A stretch of 34,995 bases of DNA from Chloroflexota bacterium (GTDB taxonomy: Bacteria; Chloroflexota; Dehalococcoidia; Lucifugimonadales; Lucifugimonadaceae), in the NCBI GenBank assembly GCA_022564545.1, contig JADFLG010000014.1, positions 1 to 34,995 of the forward strand, written 5' to 3'. Each line of letters begins with the position of its first letter. Positions within the stretch are counted from its first letter, which is position 1. The position numbers were made by a program, and so were the translations under genes. This document shows, piece by piece, positions 15,935 through 24,045 of the stretch. The notes beneath the pieces are model-generated. The model did not search any database. It was not told where the DNA came from and saw nothing but the letters and a program-made list of their open reading frames with translations.

Positions 15935-18394
15935 GTGATGCGGCGCAATATCGAAAGACCCGGAATGTCGGACCGAGATGAACGGCGTAATCTGATCGAT
16001 ATTTTGCGGAGCGATCACCGTGATCCGCAAAATGCCGTGTTCGAAACGGACGAAAACTTCCAGACTGGGATAAAGCGATACCTGGAATCGAAACTCCCCG
16101 CACAGCTGCTAAAACAACGGGCACCGGGTCACGGAGCGACGGTCATCCGCGACCGGTTCGGGGTGCCCCACATATTCGCCGAAAACCCGGACGATTTATG
16201 GTTCGCGAGCGGATATGTCCAGGCCCAGGACCGTTTGTGGCAAATCGACAATCGGCATCGCGTCGCTACCGGCACACTGGCAGAGGTCGTTGGCAGCGAG
16301 GCCCTGCACGGAGACCTTGAGAGTCGAACGATTGGCTTCGAACGCGCTGCCCGCCTGGAGTTTGCCGATATAGATGATCGGGCCGGTTCGGCGTTGGAGG
16401 CATATGCACGCGGCGTGAACGCCTGGACCGATGTGGCCATTGACAATTTACCTGTCGAATTTGAGGTGTTGGGGTACGAGCCGGGAGAGTGGTCGCCGAT
16501 CGCCACCCTCGCTGTACTGCGAGAATTCTGGTGGTCGCTAACGGGCCGTCTGCACCAGATCGTGGGTGCGGAGCGCGTCTTGCGCGATGCGCCACCCGAC
16601 GTTGCCGACAGATTCCTTACACCGGAAGTGACGGAATATATTGTGCCCGGTCATCTGGATTCCGATGGGAGCGTGCCTGACGGCGGGGGTGGTGAAGGAG
16701 GTGGCGACGATGGCACCGGATCGAACAACTGGGTCGTAGGCCCGTCCCGTTCCAGAACCGGCCTGCCCTTACTGGCGTCCGACCCCCACTGGCCCATCCA
16801 TTTTCCCGACCTCTGGTACGACCAGCACCTGATCGGGCCCGGTGTCGACTGCATTGGCGCTGCCTATGCGGGTGTCGGTCCCATTGTTTTCGGACGCACA
16901 CGCGAGGCCGCCTGGGCACGCACCAACAACGTCTCCTCCGTTCGGGACCTGTATCACGAACGATTGGATCCCGACGACCCTTCAAGGTACATCGATGGGA
17001 CAACCTCGGTCCCTTTCGAAATTATCGAAGAGACAGTTCATGTCAGGGGTGGAGAAGTTTCTAACTTGAAGATTCAACTGACCCGGCGCGGCCCTATAGT
17101 GAACCAGTTCATTCCACCGATCGACTCAGGCGGCGATGGACCGGTGTCGCTAAAGTGGGTCGGTCACGAGCGAATCGGCGATTTTAGTTCGCTCATGGCC
17201 CTGAATCGCGCCCGGTCTGCCGATGAAATCAAGCGGGCGCTATCCGGGTGGAGGTTATCTGTCTGGAACGCGGTTTACGCCGACGATGCCGGGAACTTCG
17301 GATACCAGATGAGCGGCGCGGTGCCGCGGCGCGGGCGCATGACTCGCGGCACCCGTGACGCCTCTGGTGTAGAAGACCAGTGGCGCGGTTACACCGGTAC
17401 CGATTTACTGCCCGGTCTGCGTAATCCCGATCGAGGATGGGTCGCAAGCGCCAACAACACTCCGGCTCCGGTATCGCTGCTGGGGGAAATTACCGGCGCG
17501 TACGCAGACGGCTACCGGTTCAGACGGATTGGGCAGGTCCTCGGCAAGGGCGACCGAATGACTCCAGCAGACGTCAGGTCTTTGCAGTGGGACAACTTCG
17601 ACCAGCGGGCATCCGAACTGAAAGGTCACGTAGTCGACCTTTTGCAATCGGGGGGCGAGACAGACTGCCTTCTCGCTGCCGGAGCGCTCACATCGTGGGA
17701 CTGTCGTTTCGAAGGTGATAACGCTGGCCCCGCGGTGTGGACTGCGCTGTGGTCGCGATTGTCGAAGGCAGTGGGCGCGGCCCTGCTCGGTTCTTCGGCC
17801 GCAGAACTCATGGCCGAATCGGCGGGAGCGGTCGTCCGCTCTCTGCTATTGGGCGAAGAAAATCCACGTGATTACGGTCTCGACCTTCTGGACCTGGTGA
17901 AAACAGCAGCCTCCGATGCGTTGAGTTACCTCCGGCAGGCCCTCGGGCCAGATATTTCCGACTGGGGCTGGAATCGCGCTCACCATGTGAGCCTGGATCA
18001 TCCCGCAGCCCGCACGGGCGCAATGAAAAAACTTATGAACCGCGGGCCGTTTTCGTGTCCGGGCGGCGGTGGCGTGGTGAACAACCGCCGTCCAATCGAA
18101 ACCCCCCAGGGGTTTGTGAATGCCAGCGGGGTCAGTTACCGGCTATTCGTAGATATGTCGGAGCCAGGCAGGGCATGGGCCGCCTCCCTGGCCGGACAGT
18201 CCGGGCAGCCCGGCAGCGATCACTATGATGACCGGGTGCAGGAGACTTTGAGGAACGAGTACCATCCGCTTTTGATGGACAGGGCGGAAATCGAGAGGGA
18301 GGCCGTGCACGAGTTTGTCGCCCCGGCCGATGACTCAAGACAGGACCACAGACACTCGTTAATTTGCGAACCGACGCTGGGCGGCGGTGAGTAA
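15935..18394 (+). CDS. Penicillin acylase-family Ntn hydrolase (cytoplasmic)
   Basis: N-terminal-nucleophile amidase of 819 residues. Family members (penicillin G acylase, AHL acylase, cephalosporin acylase) cleave acyl-amide bonds after self-processing. The alpha-chain region has RDRFGVPHIFA (72-82) and ASGYVQAQDRLWQ (91-103). The cleavage point reads GTGSNNWVVG with nucleophile Ser263, preceded by a flexible Gly/Asp-rich linker (about 245-262). LLASDPHWPIH and ASANNTP follow at the usual places for the beta-chain His and oxyanion Asn. No signal peptide is present, whereas classic members are exported, so this enzyme probably acts on imported substrate. The start is GTG at 15935, with ATG at 15965 possible. 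It leads a plus-strand operon with the next two genes. Confidence 0.85.
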   Translation: MMRRNIERPGMSDRDERRNLIDILRSDHRDPQNAVFETDENFQTGIKRYLESKLPAQLLKQRAPGHGATVIRDRFGVPHIFAENPDDLWFASGYVQAQDRLWQIDNRHRVATGTLAEVVGSEALHGDLESRTIGFERAARLEFADIDDRAGSALEAYARGVNAWTDVAIDNLPVEFEVLGYEPGEWSPIATLAVLREFWWSLTGRLHQIVGAERVLRDAPPDVADRFLTPEVTEYIVPGHLDSDGSVPDGGGGEGGGDDGTGSNNWVVGPSRSRTGLPLLASDPHWPIHFPDLWYDQHLIGPGVDCIGAAYAGVGPIVFGRTREAAWARTNNVSSVRDLYHERLDPDDPSRYIDGTTSVPFEIIEETVHVRGGEVSNLKIQLTRRGPIVNQFIPPIDSGGDGPVSLKWVGHERIGDFSSLMALNRARSADEIKRALSGWRLSVWNAVYADDAGNFGYQMSGAVPRRGRMTRGTRDASGVEDQWRGYTGTDLLPGLRNPDRGWVASANNTPAPVSLLGEITGAYADGYRFRRIGQVLGKGDRMTPADVRSLQWDNFDQRASELKGHVVDLLQSGGETDCLLAAGALTSWDCRFEGDNAGPAVWTALWSRLSKAVGAALLGSSAAELMAESAGAVVRSLLLGEENPRDYGLDLLDLVKTAASDALSYLRQALGPDISDWGWNRAHHVSLDHPAARTGAMKKLMNRGPFSCPGGGGVVNNRRPIETPQGFVNASGVSYRLFVDMSEPGRAWAASLAGQSGQPGSDHYDDRVQETLRNEYHPLLMDRAEIEREAVHEFVAPADDSRQDHRHSLICEPTLGGGE

Positions 18395-18451
18395 ACAGCC
18401 AGACGCCAGAAGGTTAGATAGCACTTGACTGGAACCGGCTGGTGAAATCAG

Positions 18452-19621
18452 ATGAAAATTGAAGAGCTACAGATAGACATCGTAGAACTTGGGTCCCTTG
18501 CACCCGAGTGGCGGCCCCTGCGGCAAATGCAGGAGTACCCGGATTCTCACCGCGTCAAGTTCACACACAGGCCGTTCGAAGGGGAGGGCGTGACGGGCCC
18601 GCCAACCCCAGCGTACGCCGCGATCCTGCGCATACAGACCGCCGATGGCATCGAGAGTCCCGGCGTGCTCTGGTCGTCGTGGGGCCGGGAACAGCTGGAA
18701 TGGGACGCCCGCACTTTCAAGGTCCAGTGGGCACCCGAACTGGTGGGGGTGAACGCGCTCGACCGAGAGTACATCTGGCACAAAATGTGGATGGCCCGCC
18801 GCTATTTCCACATGCCTTCAACCGCGCCGCTGGCGCTGATCGACGAACTGCTGTGGGACCTCGCCGGCCAGAAGTCTGGCCTGCCTGTGCACAAGCTACT
18901 GGGTGGATTCCGGGACAGGATACCTGCCTACCTGACGGAAACCGCAGTCTCGTTCGATGAGGCACTGGTATCTGCCAGGCGCGCCAGGGAACAGGGTTTT
19001 CACGGATTCAAAGATCATTCAATACTCGGCGTCAAAACCAACATCGAACTGGCGCGTGAACTTCGCACGGTCGTTGGCGACGATATGGTGCTGATGCACG
19101 ACCCGGTCCAGCAGTACACGGTGGACGAAGCGATCAGGGTCGGAAGAGAACTGGAAAAACTCGATTACCTGTGGATCGAGGAGCCGCTGCAGGAATCGGA
19201 CCTGCATGGCCTCAAGCGTCTTTCCGACGCCCTGGACCTTCACGTCCTGGCGCTGGAATCGGTCCAGGGAGCTCCGTATCTCGCGGTCGAGTACCTGAGG
19301 TCGGGTGCCATCGACATAGTGCGGCAGACCGGGCTCGGCATAACCGGGCAAATGAAGCTGGCGAACCTTGCCGAGATGTTTGGGATCAACTGCCACGGAG
19401 GCAACCCTCACGTGGTGGCTGCAATCAGAAACGACGATTGGTGGGAACATCCTGCATGGCCTGCGACAGCGCCCGACCGTGTGCTGACTGCAGCGACCTC
19501 GGAAATGATTCGCAACACACACCACGTCGAGAACGGATTCATGTACGTCCCGCAGACCCCGGGCCTGGGGCGAGAAATCGACTGGGATCAGATTAACGAA
19601 CGCACGGTGCTGTCTATCTAA
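18452..19621 (+). CDS. Enolase-superfamily protein (mandelate racemase/muconate lactonizing type), atypical site
   Basis: Mandelate-racemase-like protein of 389 residues, full length, cytoplasmic. Capping and barrel domains are recognisable. Metal ligands are read as Asp217 (LMHDPVQQY), Glu243 or Glu244 (LWIEEPL) and Glu269 (LALESVQGA). The usual KxK catalytic pair reads K-D-H (Lys187, His189). The strand normally giving QPD reads DIVRQTGLGITG, so the Asp of the His-Asp dyad is missing, while His315 and His320 lie in NCHGGNPH. This differs from mandelate racemase, muconate lactonizing enzyme and the RhmD-like paralogue at 3427. It lies 57 bp after the acylase and 57 bp before the M28 peptidase. 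Reaction unknown: a dehydratase, racemase/epimerase or altered activity. Confidence 0.78.
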   Translation: MKIEELQIDIVELGSLAPEWRPLRQMQEYPDSHRVKFTHRPFEGEGVTGPPTPAYAAILRIQTADGIESPGVLWSSWGREQLEWDARTFKVQWAPELVGVNALDREYIWHKMWMARRYFHMPSTAPLALIDELLWDLAGQKSGLPVHKLLGGFRDRIPAYLTETAVSFDEALVSARRAREQGFHGFKDHSILGVKTNIELARELRTVVGDDMVLMHDPVQQYTVDEAIRVGRELEKLDYLWIEEPLQESDLHGLKRLSDALDLHVLALESVQGAPYLAVEYLRSGAIDIVRQTGLGITGQMKLANLAEMFGINCHGGNPHVVAAIRNDDWWEHPAWPATAPDRVLTAATSEMIRNTHHVENGFMYVPQTPGLGREIDWDQINERTVLSI

Positions 19622-19678
19622 ATGACCTGCAAACCCGTCTTTTGCACCGGACAAAAAACTTGAAACGGAGATTCGAAT

Positions 19679-21061
19679 ATGACCGTTGATTGGCCCTCTG
19701 CCGAAAGTTCCCTGATGGGCAACGCATGGGTCTGTTCCCGGGCGAACGACCACGTCAACATGCTCTGTGACTCGATCGGGGTGCGCTGGGGTGGCTCCGA
19801 GGGAGAGCGGCGTGCGGCTGAATACATCAGGTCTCGTTTCGAGGAATATGGTCTTCAGGAAACCTCGACCGAGGAGTTCGAGGTCGATACATGGGAGGCC
19901 ACGTCCTCATCGATATCGATCGACGGTGAAGACGACCGAATTCTTGATGTTCGACCCAGCCTGTTCTGTCCGTCAGTCACCGCAACGGCGCCGATCGTAG
20001 ATGTCGGCTTCGGGATGGCACACGAGGTCGGGCCGCTAACGGGGAGGTTGGACGGCGCGATCGCCCTCATTTCAGGCGCATACGAACCGTTTTCTCCGCC
20101 TGAATCGCTGACAATCAGGCTCGAACGGCTCGCCACCCTTGGAGTTGTCGCGTGCATTACACCTTACGCAGCCGGGGGCCGACGCACGTCGCACGGCCAC
20201 GCGGGCGACTGGCGTGACGACGACCCGAACACGGTGTCGTTGCCGCTTGTCCATACCTCGCGCGAAGACGGGGCGCTGCTGGCACGACGGGCTGCGTCAG
20301 GTGCCACGGTTACCTTGCAGGTGGATTCACAACGGACCACCGCGACTTCACGCAACGTCATGGGCGACCTGGCGGGTGACATCTGGCCGGATGAATGGCT
20401 GGTCCTCGGTGCACACCACGACACCACGGTCGATTCTCCCGGCGCAAACGACAACGCATCGGGGTCGACCGTGGTGCTGGAAGTCGCAAGACTGCTGGCT
20501 CAACTGAAGCGGGAACAGGGTATCGGTCCCGGTCGTTCCATTCGCTTCGTCACGTTCGGCTCCGAGGAGCAGGGCCTTCAGGGCTCGGCGGCGTATGTTG
20601 AGCGGCACTACGGCCCGGACCCGATGCCGCGGTTAATGGTTAACCTTGACGAGCTCGGAACGGGCTCGATGAAGGGAGTCGTTCTGCAATTTCCTGAACT
20701 CAGACCGCTGATTCAGAAAGAACTGGACGCGATGGGCGAAGGCCTGAAGTGTCACGTGCTGGCACAGATGGACGCAACAGGAGATGGGTTCCCGTTCGCT
20801 CGCAAAGGCATCCAGGCCGCAATGCTGTGGCGCTGGCGGTTTGTCGGTCGACACCCTGATGTCGCATTCGGTCACAGCTCAAGTGACACGGTGGATAAGG
20901 TGCGAATCAGGGAATTGAAGGAATATGCCGGGTTCCTGGCGCGGCTGATGCTCCGTGTTTCACACACAACGCCCGAAGAATGGCCGCAGGAACCGCTAGA
21001 TACCGTAGAGATCAAGGCGCGGATCGCGCAAGAACGCGGCTCCGTTGTAAGGACCATGTAA
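19679..21061 (+). CDS. M28-family zinc metallopeptidase
   Basis: Aminopeptidase/carboxypeptidase-type enzyme of 460 residues with two co-catalytic metals. The metal sites are LGAHHDTTVD (His246, Asp248), GANDNASG (Asp258, bridging), GSEEQGLQGSAAY (Glu296 as general base, Glu297 as ligand), NLDELG (Asp324) and GHSSSDTVDKV (His399). A region between about 90 and 220 resembles the inserted PA-like domain of many M28 proteins. No signal peptide is visible, so it is likely cytoplasmic. CGGAG upstream supports the ATG at 19679. As third gene of the acylase operon it could hydrolyse peptides or acyl-dipeptides delivered by the divergent transporter. Confidence 0.85.
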   Translation: MTVDWPSAESSLMGNAWVCSRANDHVNMLCDSIGVRWGGSEGERRAAEYIRSRFEEYGLQETSTEEFEVDTWEATSSSISIDGEDDRILDVRPSLFCPSVTATAPIVDVGFGMAHEVGPLTGRLDGAIALISGAYEPFSPPESLTIRLERLATLGVVACITPYAAGGRRTSHGHAGDWRDDDPNTVSLPLVHTSREDGALLARRAASGATVTLQVDSQRTTATSRNVMGDLAGDIWPDEWLVLGAHHDTTVDSPGANDNASGSTVVLEVARLLAQLKREQGIGPGRSIRFVTFGSEEQGLQGSAAYVERHYGPDPMPRLMVNLDELGTGSMKGVVLQFPELRPLIQKELDAMGEGLKCHVLAQMDATGDGFPFARKGIQAAMLWRWRFVGRHPDVAFGHSSSDTVDKVRIRELKEYAGFLARLMLRVSHTTPEEWPQEPLDTVEIKARIAQERGSVVRTM

Positions 21062-21105
21062 GCAGGCAGGATTCACTTTAGAAATTATCCCAAAACCCAT
21101 AACTT

Positions 21106-21226
21106 CCTCTCCCCGGGGAGAGGGTTGGGGTGAGGGGAATGTCGCTGAGTTGCCATACACGTTCGAAAGCATCAAAACGCCAGTCGCGCGTTCCCCCTCA
21201 ACCTAACCTTCTCCCCAAGGAGAAGG
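21106..21226. repeat. Pair of inverted REP-like repeats (BIME-like)
   Basis: Copy 2 (21106-21137) has a CTCTCCCCGGGGAGAG palindrome followed by GGTTGGGGTGAGGGG. Copy 3 (21193-21226) is the same unit in inverted orientation with substitutions. The two could fold into one large stem with a 55-nt loop. A further short similarity (GTGGAGAAGGATTTAAC) lies near 21264. The unit resembles copy 1 at 3103-3140. The rest of 21062-21348 holds no gene. It lies between convergent genes, where such elements often end transcripts or stabilise mRNA ends. Confidence 0.7.
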
Positions 21227-21348
21227 AATTAACCGCGTCGTCTGACACTTATGAGACAGCCTCCGTGGAGAAGGATTTAACTACGCGTGCTTTTCTGGCC
21301 GATGCCTTCGCCTGTGATCTTAATTTGGGGCCGGTTCTCGAGTTGTGA

Positions 21349-22644
21349 TCAGATCAGGCCTGCCGCCCGCACCGCGTGCAGCCCCGCCTCGTAGCCGCTT
21401 ACCGTCTCGTCAATATCGGCGTCACTGTGCGAAGCCGACAGGATCATCGAAGCCGGATGCGTCCAGAGGCCTTCATTAATGATGGCGAGCTGGAGTTGGT
21501 CGAGGACTTCGGTCGAGACCGGCCTGCCGCCCTGCTCGACCCCGGCCGGAACGGCGTGCGGGTCATCGGTGTCCACCGGGGTGCCAAGGCTGACCATCGC
21601 TATCGAGGAAACCCCGTAAGCCCCACCGGGGATTTCCATCGATTGGAGCACCTTGTTGATGCCCGCCTTCAGCCGGGTGGCCTGTTTATCCGCCGTTTTC
21701 ACAATCGGATCGCGTTCCACAATGCCCAGAGCAGCCTTGCCCGCGGCCGCGCAAAGGGGGTTCGCGTTAAACGTGCCGGGATGCCTGATGCCCCCTTCTC
21801 CCACAGTATCGACCACATCAGCCCTGCCGCCCACGCAACCGCCGGGGAGCCCACCGGCCAGGATCTTGGCAAATGCGCTCAGGTCCGGAGTTACCCCGTA
21901 GCGGCCCTGGCATCCGGCATTCGACCAGCGGAACCCGCTGACAACCTCGTCGAAAATCAGCAAGACGCCGTGCGATGCAGTCAGTTCACGCAATCCCCGG
22001 ATAAATTCGGGAGGCGCAATGTCGTTCCCCTGGAAGACCACCGCTGCGACATCGTCACGGGCCACGAGAATCTCGTCCAGTGCATCGAGGTCGTGCGCGG
22101 GGGTGTTGATCACCGTCTCGCTCGTGCCGTGGGGAATGCCGTATTGGCGGTCCGTCTCCGGGTCCGTCACGTAGGCCGGGTCGGACCAGCCATGGAATGC
22201 GCCTGCGAACTTGACGATCTTCTCTTTGCCGCTGAACACCCGGGCCATCTTGAAAGCCATCATTAGTGCTTCGGTGCCCGAGGCCACGAACCGCAGTTTT
22301 TTCACCGATGGGACCAGCCTGATCACGGCCTCGGCCCACTCCACCTCCAGGCGGGTACCGGAACTCAGGTGAGTTCCCTTCGTCATTTGTGACTGGACAG
22401 CCTCGACGATCGCGGGATGTGCCTGCCCGAGGATCATCGACCCGTGGCCGGTCTTGTAGTCGATGTACTCGTTGCCATCGACGTCCCACTTGCGGGGCCC
22501 GCTGCCCCGTTCCATATAGACGGGGTACGGCGACATGGCGCGACCCACATGCGTCACGCCGTGTGCGAACAGGGCGTTAGATTTTTCTGCCAACGGCTTT
22601 GATTCGGGGTGTAGTTCCAGGAACCGGTCTTCAATGCTGGTCAT
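21349..22644 (-). CDS. Class III PLP aminotransferase (glutamate-1-semialdehyde-mutase-like)
   Basis: PLP-dependent class III aminotransferase/aminomutase of 431 residues. Key elements are ASGTEA (121-126, phosphate binding), AFHGW (149-153), FDEVVSGFR (Asp232 to the pyridine nitrogen) and AFAKILAGGLPGG with Schiff-base Lys260. The pattern is that of glutamate-1-semialdehyde aminomutase relatives, but no other haem gene is nearby and many proteins of this type are catabolic omega-aminotransferases, so I do not call it hemL. GGAAG lies about 9 nt before the ATG. It is downstream of the NHL gene in the same direction after a 233-bp gap, so it may have its own promoter. Confidence 0.85.
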   Translation of the reverse strand: MTSIEDRFLELHPESKPLAEKSNALFAHGVTHVGRAMSPYPVYMERGSGPRKWDVDGNEYIDYKTGHGSMILGQAHPAIVEAVQSQMTKGTHLSSGTRLEVEWAEAVIRLVPSVKKLRFVASGTEALMMAFKMARVFSGKEKIVKFAGAFHGWSDPAYVTDPETDRQYGIPHGTSETVINTPAHDLDALDEILVARDDVAAVVFQGNDIAPPEFIRGLRELTASHGVLLIFDEVVSGFRWSNAGCQGRYGVTPDLSAFAKILAGGLPGGCVGGRADVVDTVGEGGIRHPGTFNANPLCAAAGKAALGIVERDPIVKTADKQATRLKAGINKVLQSMEIPGGAYGVSSIAMVSLGTPVDTDDPHAVPAGVEQGGRPVSTEVLDQLQLAIINEGLWTHPASMILSASHSDADIDETVSGYEAGLHAVRAAGLI

Positions 22645-22877
22645 TTTTGCGGTCTTCCGATCGGTCTTTCGTTCTGGGCGTTTGTGGTCGTCGATATTGC
22701 CTGTTCAGACAAACCAGGCTGGATTACGAAACGAGATCATATCCAGAAATATCAATACGTCAAAAGAAAACTTCGAAGAGATGCCCCCGCCCGCTAAACC
22801 CGTATCTCATATTTCGTAATTTTGGACGCCGTTGTTGCCGATAACCACATCGTTTGGCCGACAAATTCACCCGGCGC

Positions 22878-24008
22878 TCACGTCAGCTCGGGGTCAACGT
22901 GAATCGCCGCGGGATCGATCTCTTCAGGACTGAGTTCGCGGCACAGTTTTCTGTAAACCTGGATGCGATAGCGACCCGAATCGACCATCAGCACCAGCCC
23001 GTCGGGGCCGATTGTCACCGAGGTCGGGTTCCGGAACCGCTTTTCATCGTCGAGGTTCACCACGTTCTCGCGGATGCGGACCATGTCGAGGTTGGTCATC
23101 AACTTTCCAATGCCGCGTTCGTTGAGCGTCGCATCGCCGCGGAACGACTCGATGAACATCCCGCGCGGGTTGAACATCAAGACCCGGTCGTTGCTCCGGT
23201 CCGCCACGTAAATATCGCCGTGGCTGTCGACCGCCACGCCGCTGGGGCGGTTCATCTCACCCGGTCCGTTGCCGGGGCGGCCTATCACCTGCAGCAGTTC
23301 GCCATCGAACGAGAAGCGCTGCACGCGGTCGTTCCGCCAGTCGGCGACGACCAGCGTGCCTGTCACCGGGTCCACCGCTATGCCCCACGGGTGATTCAAC
23401 TGCCCCGGGTCGCTGCCGAACCCGCCAAAGCCAGAAATATGTTGCCCATCACGGGTGAACCGTTCGATCCGGTGGTTGAGAGAGCTGACGACCCATACGT
23501 TCTCGTCTGCGTCGAGGGCTATTCCAGACGGCGCGTTCAACTCGCCGGGGCCGTCGCCCGCGGTCCCCCAGTGACCCCGTGCGTCTCCGGTTGCGGAATC
23601 GAACTTCGCGACGACGTTGGCGTGCTCGTCTGTCACGAACAGGGTGCCCGAACTGTCGATTGCGCACATCACTGCCGACGGCATAGTTTCCGCACCGACC
23701 GGGTCCAACTCTCCCGAGAACGAAATGACGATGTCGTCTTCGTAGCCCGTGTCGTCCAGGCGAACGCGCACGAACCGGCTCCGGGCCACGGTTACGCCCG
23801 CTTCGGAGTACCGGTTGATCACGTAGAGCCAGCCGTCCGGAGCCACGGCTACGTCCTGCGGGCCTTTGAACCCGCCCGCCGCCAGTCGCTGACCCAGCGT
23901 ATTTTCGTAGCGGTGGCCGATCCGCATCATCGACGGGTATAAAGACAGCGGGTCGAAAGTGGCGGCGGTGAACTTCGTCGTCGATTCGGGGGCCGGTGTT
24001 GTTGTCAT
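22878..24008 (-). CDS. NHL-repeat beta-propeller protein
   Basis: 376-residue propeller. Repeats of about 45 residues recur with the NHL pattern: PQDVAVAPDGWLYV, PSGIALDADENVWV, PWGIAVDPVTGTLVVADW, PSGVAVDSHGDIYVADRSNDR and PTSVTIGPDGLVLMVDSG, consistent with a six-bladed fold. No catalytic residues can be assigned; such propellers bind ligands or, as in peptidylglycine lyases and SMP-30 relatives, act as metal hydrolases or lyases. There is no signal peptide. AAGGAC precedes the ATG. It follows the DUF1501 gene by 37 bp and is probably co-transcribed with it. Confidence 0.8.
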   Translation of the reverse strand: MTTTPAPESTTKFTAATFDPLSLYPSMMRIGHRYENTLGQRLAAGGFKGPQDVAVAPDGWLYVINRYSEAGVTVARSRFVRVRLDDTGYEDDIVISFSGELDPVGAETMPSAVMCAIDSSGTLFVTDEHANVVAKFDSATGDARGHWGTAGDGPGELNAPSGIALDADENVWVVSSLNHRIERFTRDGQHISGFGGFGSDPGQLNHPWGIAVDPVTGTLVVADWRNDRVQRFSFDGELLQVIGRPGNGPGEMNRPSGVAVDSHGDIYVADRSNDRVLMFNPRGMFIESFRGDATLNERGIGKLMTNLDMVRIRENVVNLDDEKRFRNPTSVTIGPDGLVLMVDSGRYRIQVYRKLCRELSPEEIDPAAIHVDPELT

Positions 24009-24045
24009 GTTTCGTGTCCTTAAGTGCCGTCAAGCGCCGTCCACG

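Noticed and set aside
14121-16124. Binding-protein start at 16124 giving 667 residues
   Set aside because: The added 92 residues precede a perfect signal peptide and overlap the divergent acylase gene; the ATG at 15848 has a strong AGGAGG site.
21349-22644. Naming the aminotransferase hemL
   Set aside because: No haem-pathway neighbour is present and many catabolic class III aminotransferases share the visible motifs.
22854-23942. 362-codon plus-strand frame opposite the NHL propeller
   Set aside because: Shadow frame; the minus strand carries regular NHL repeats.
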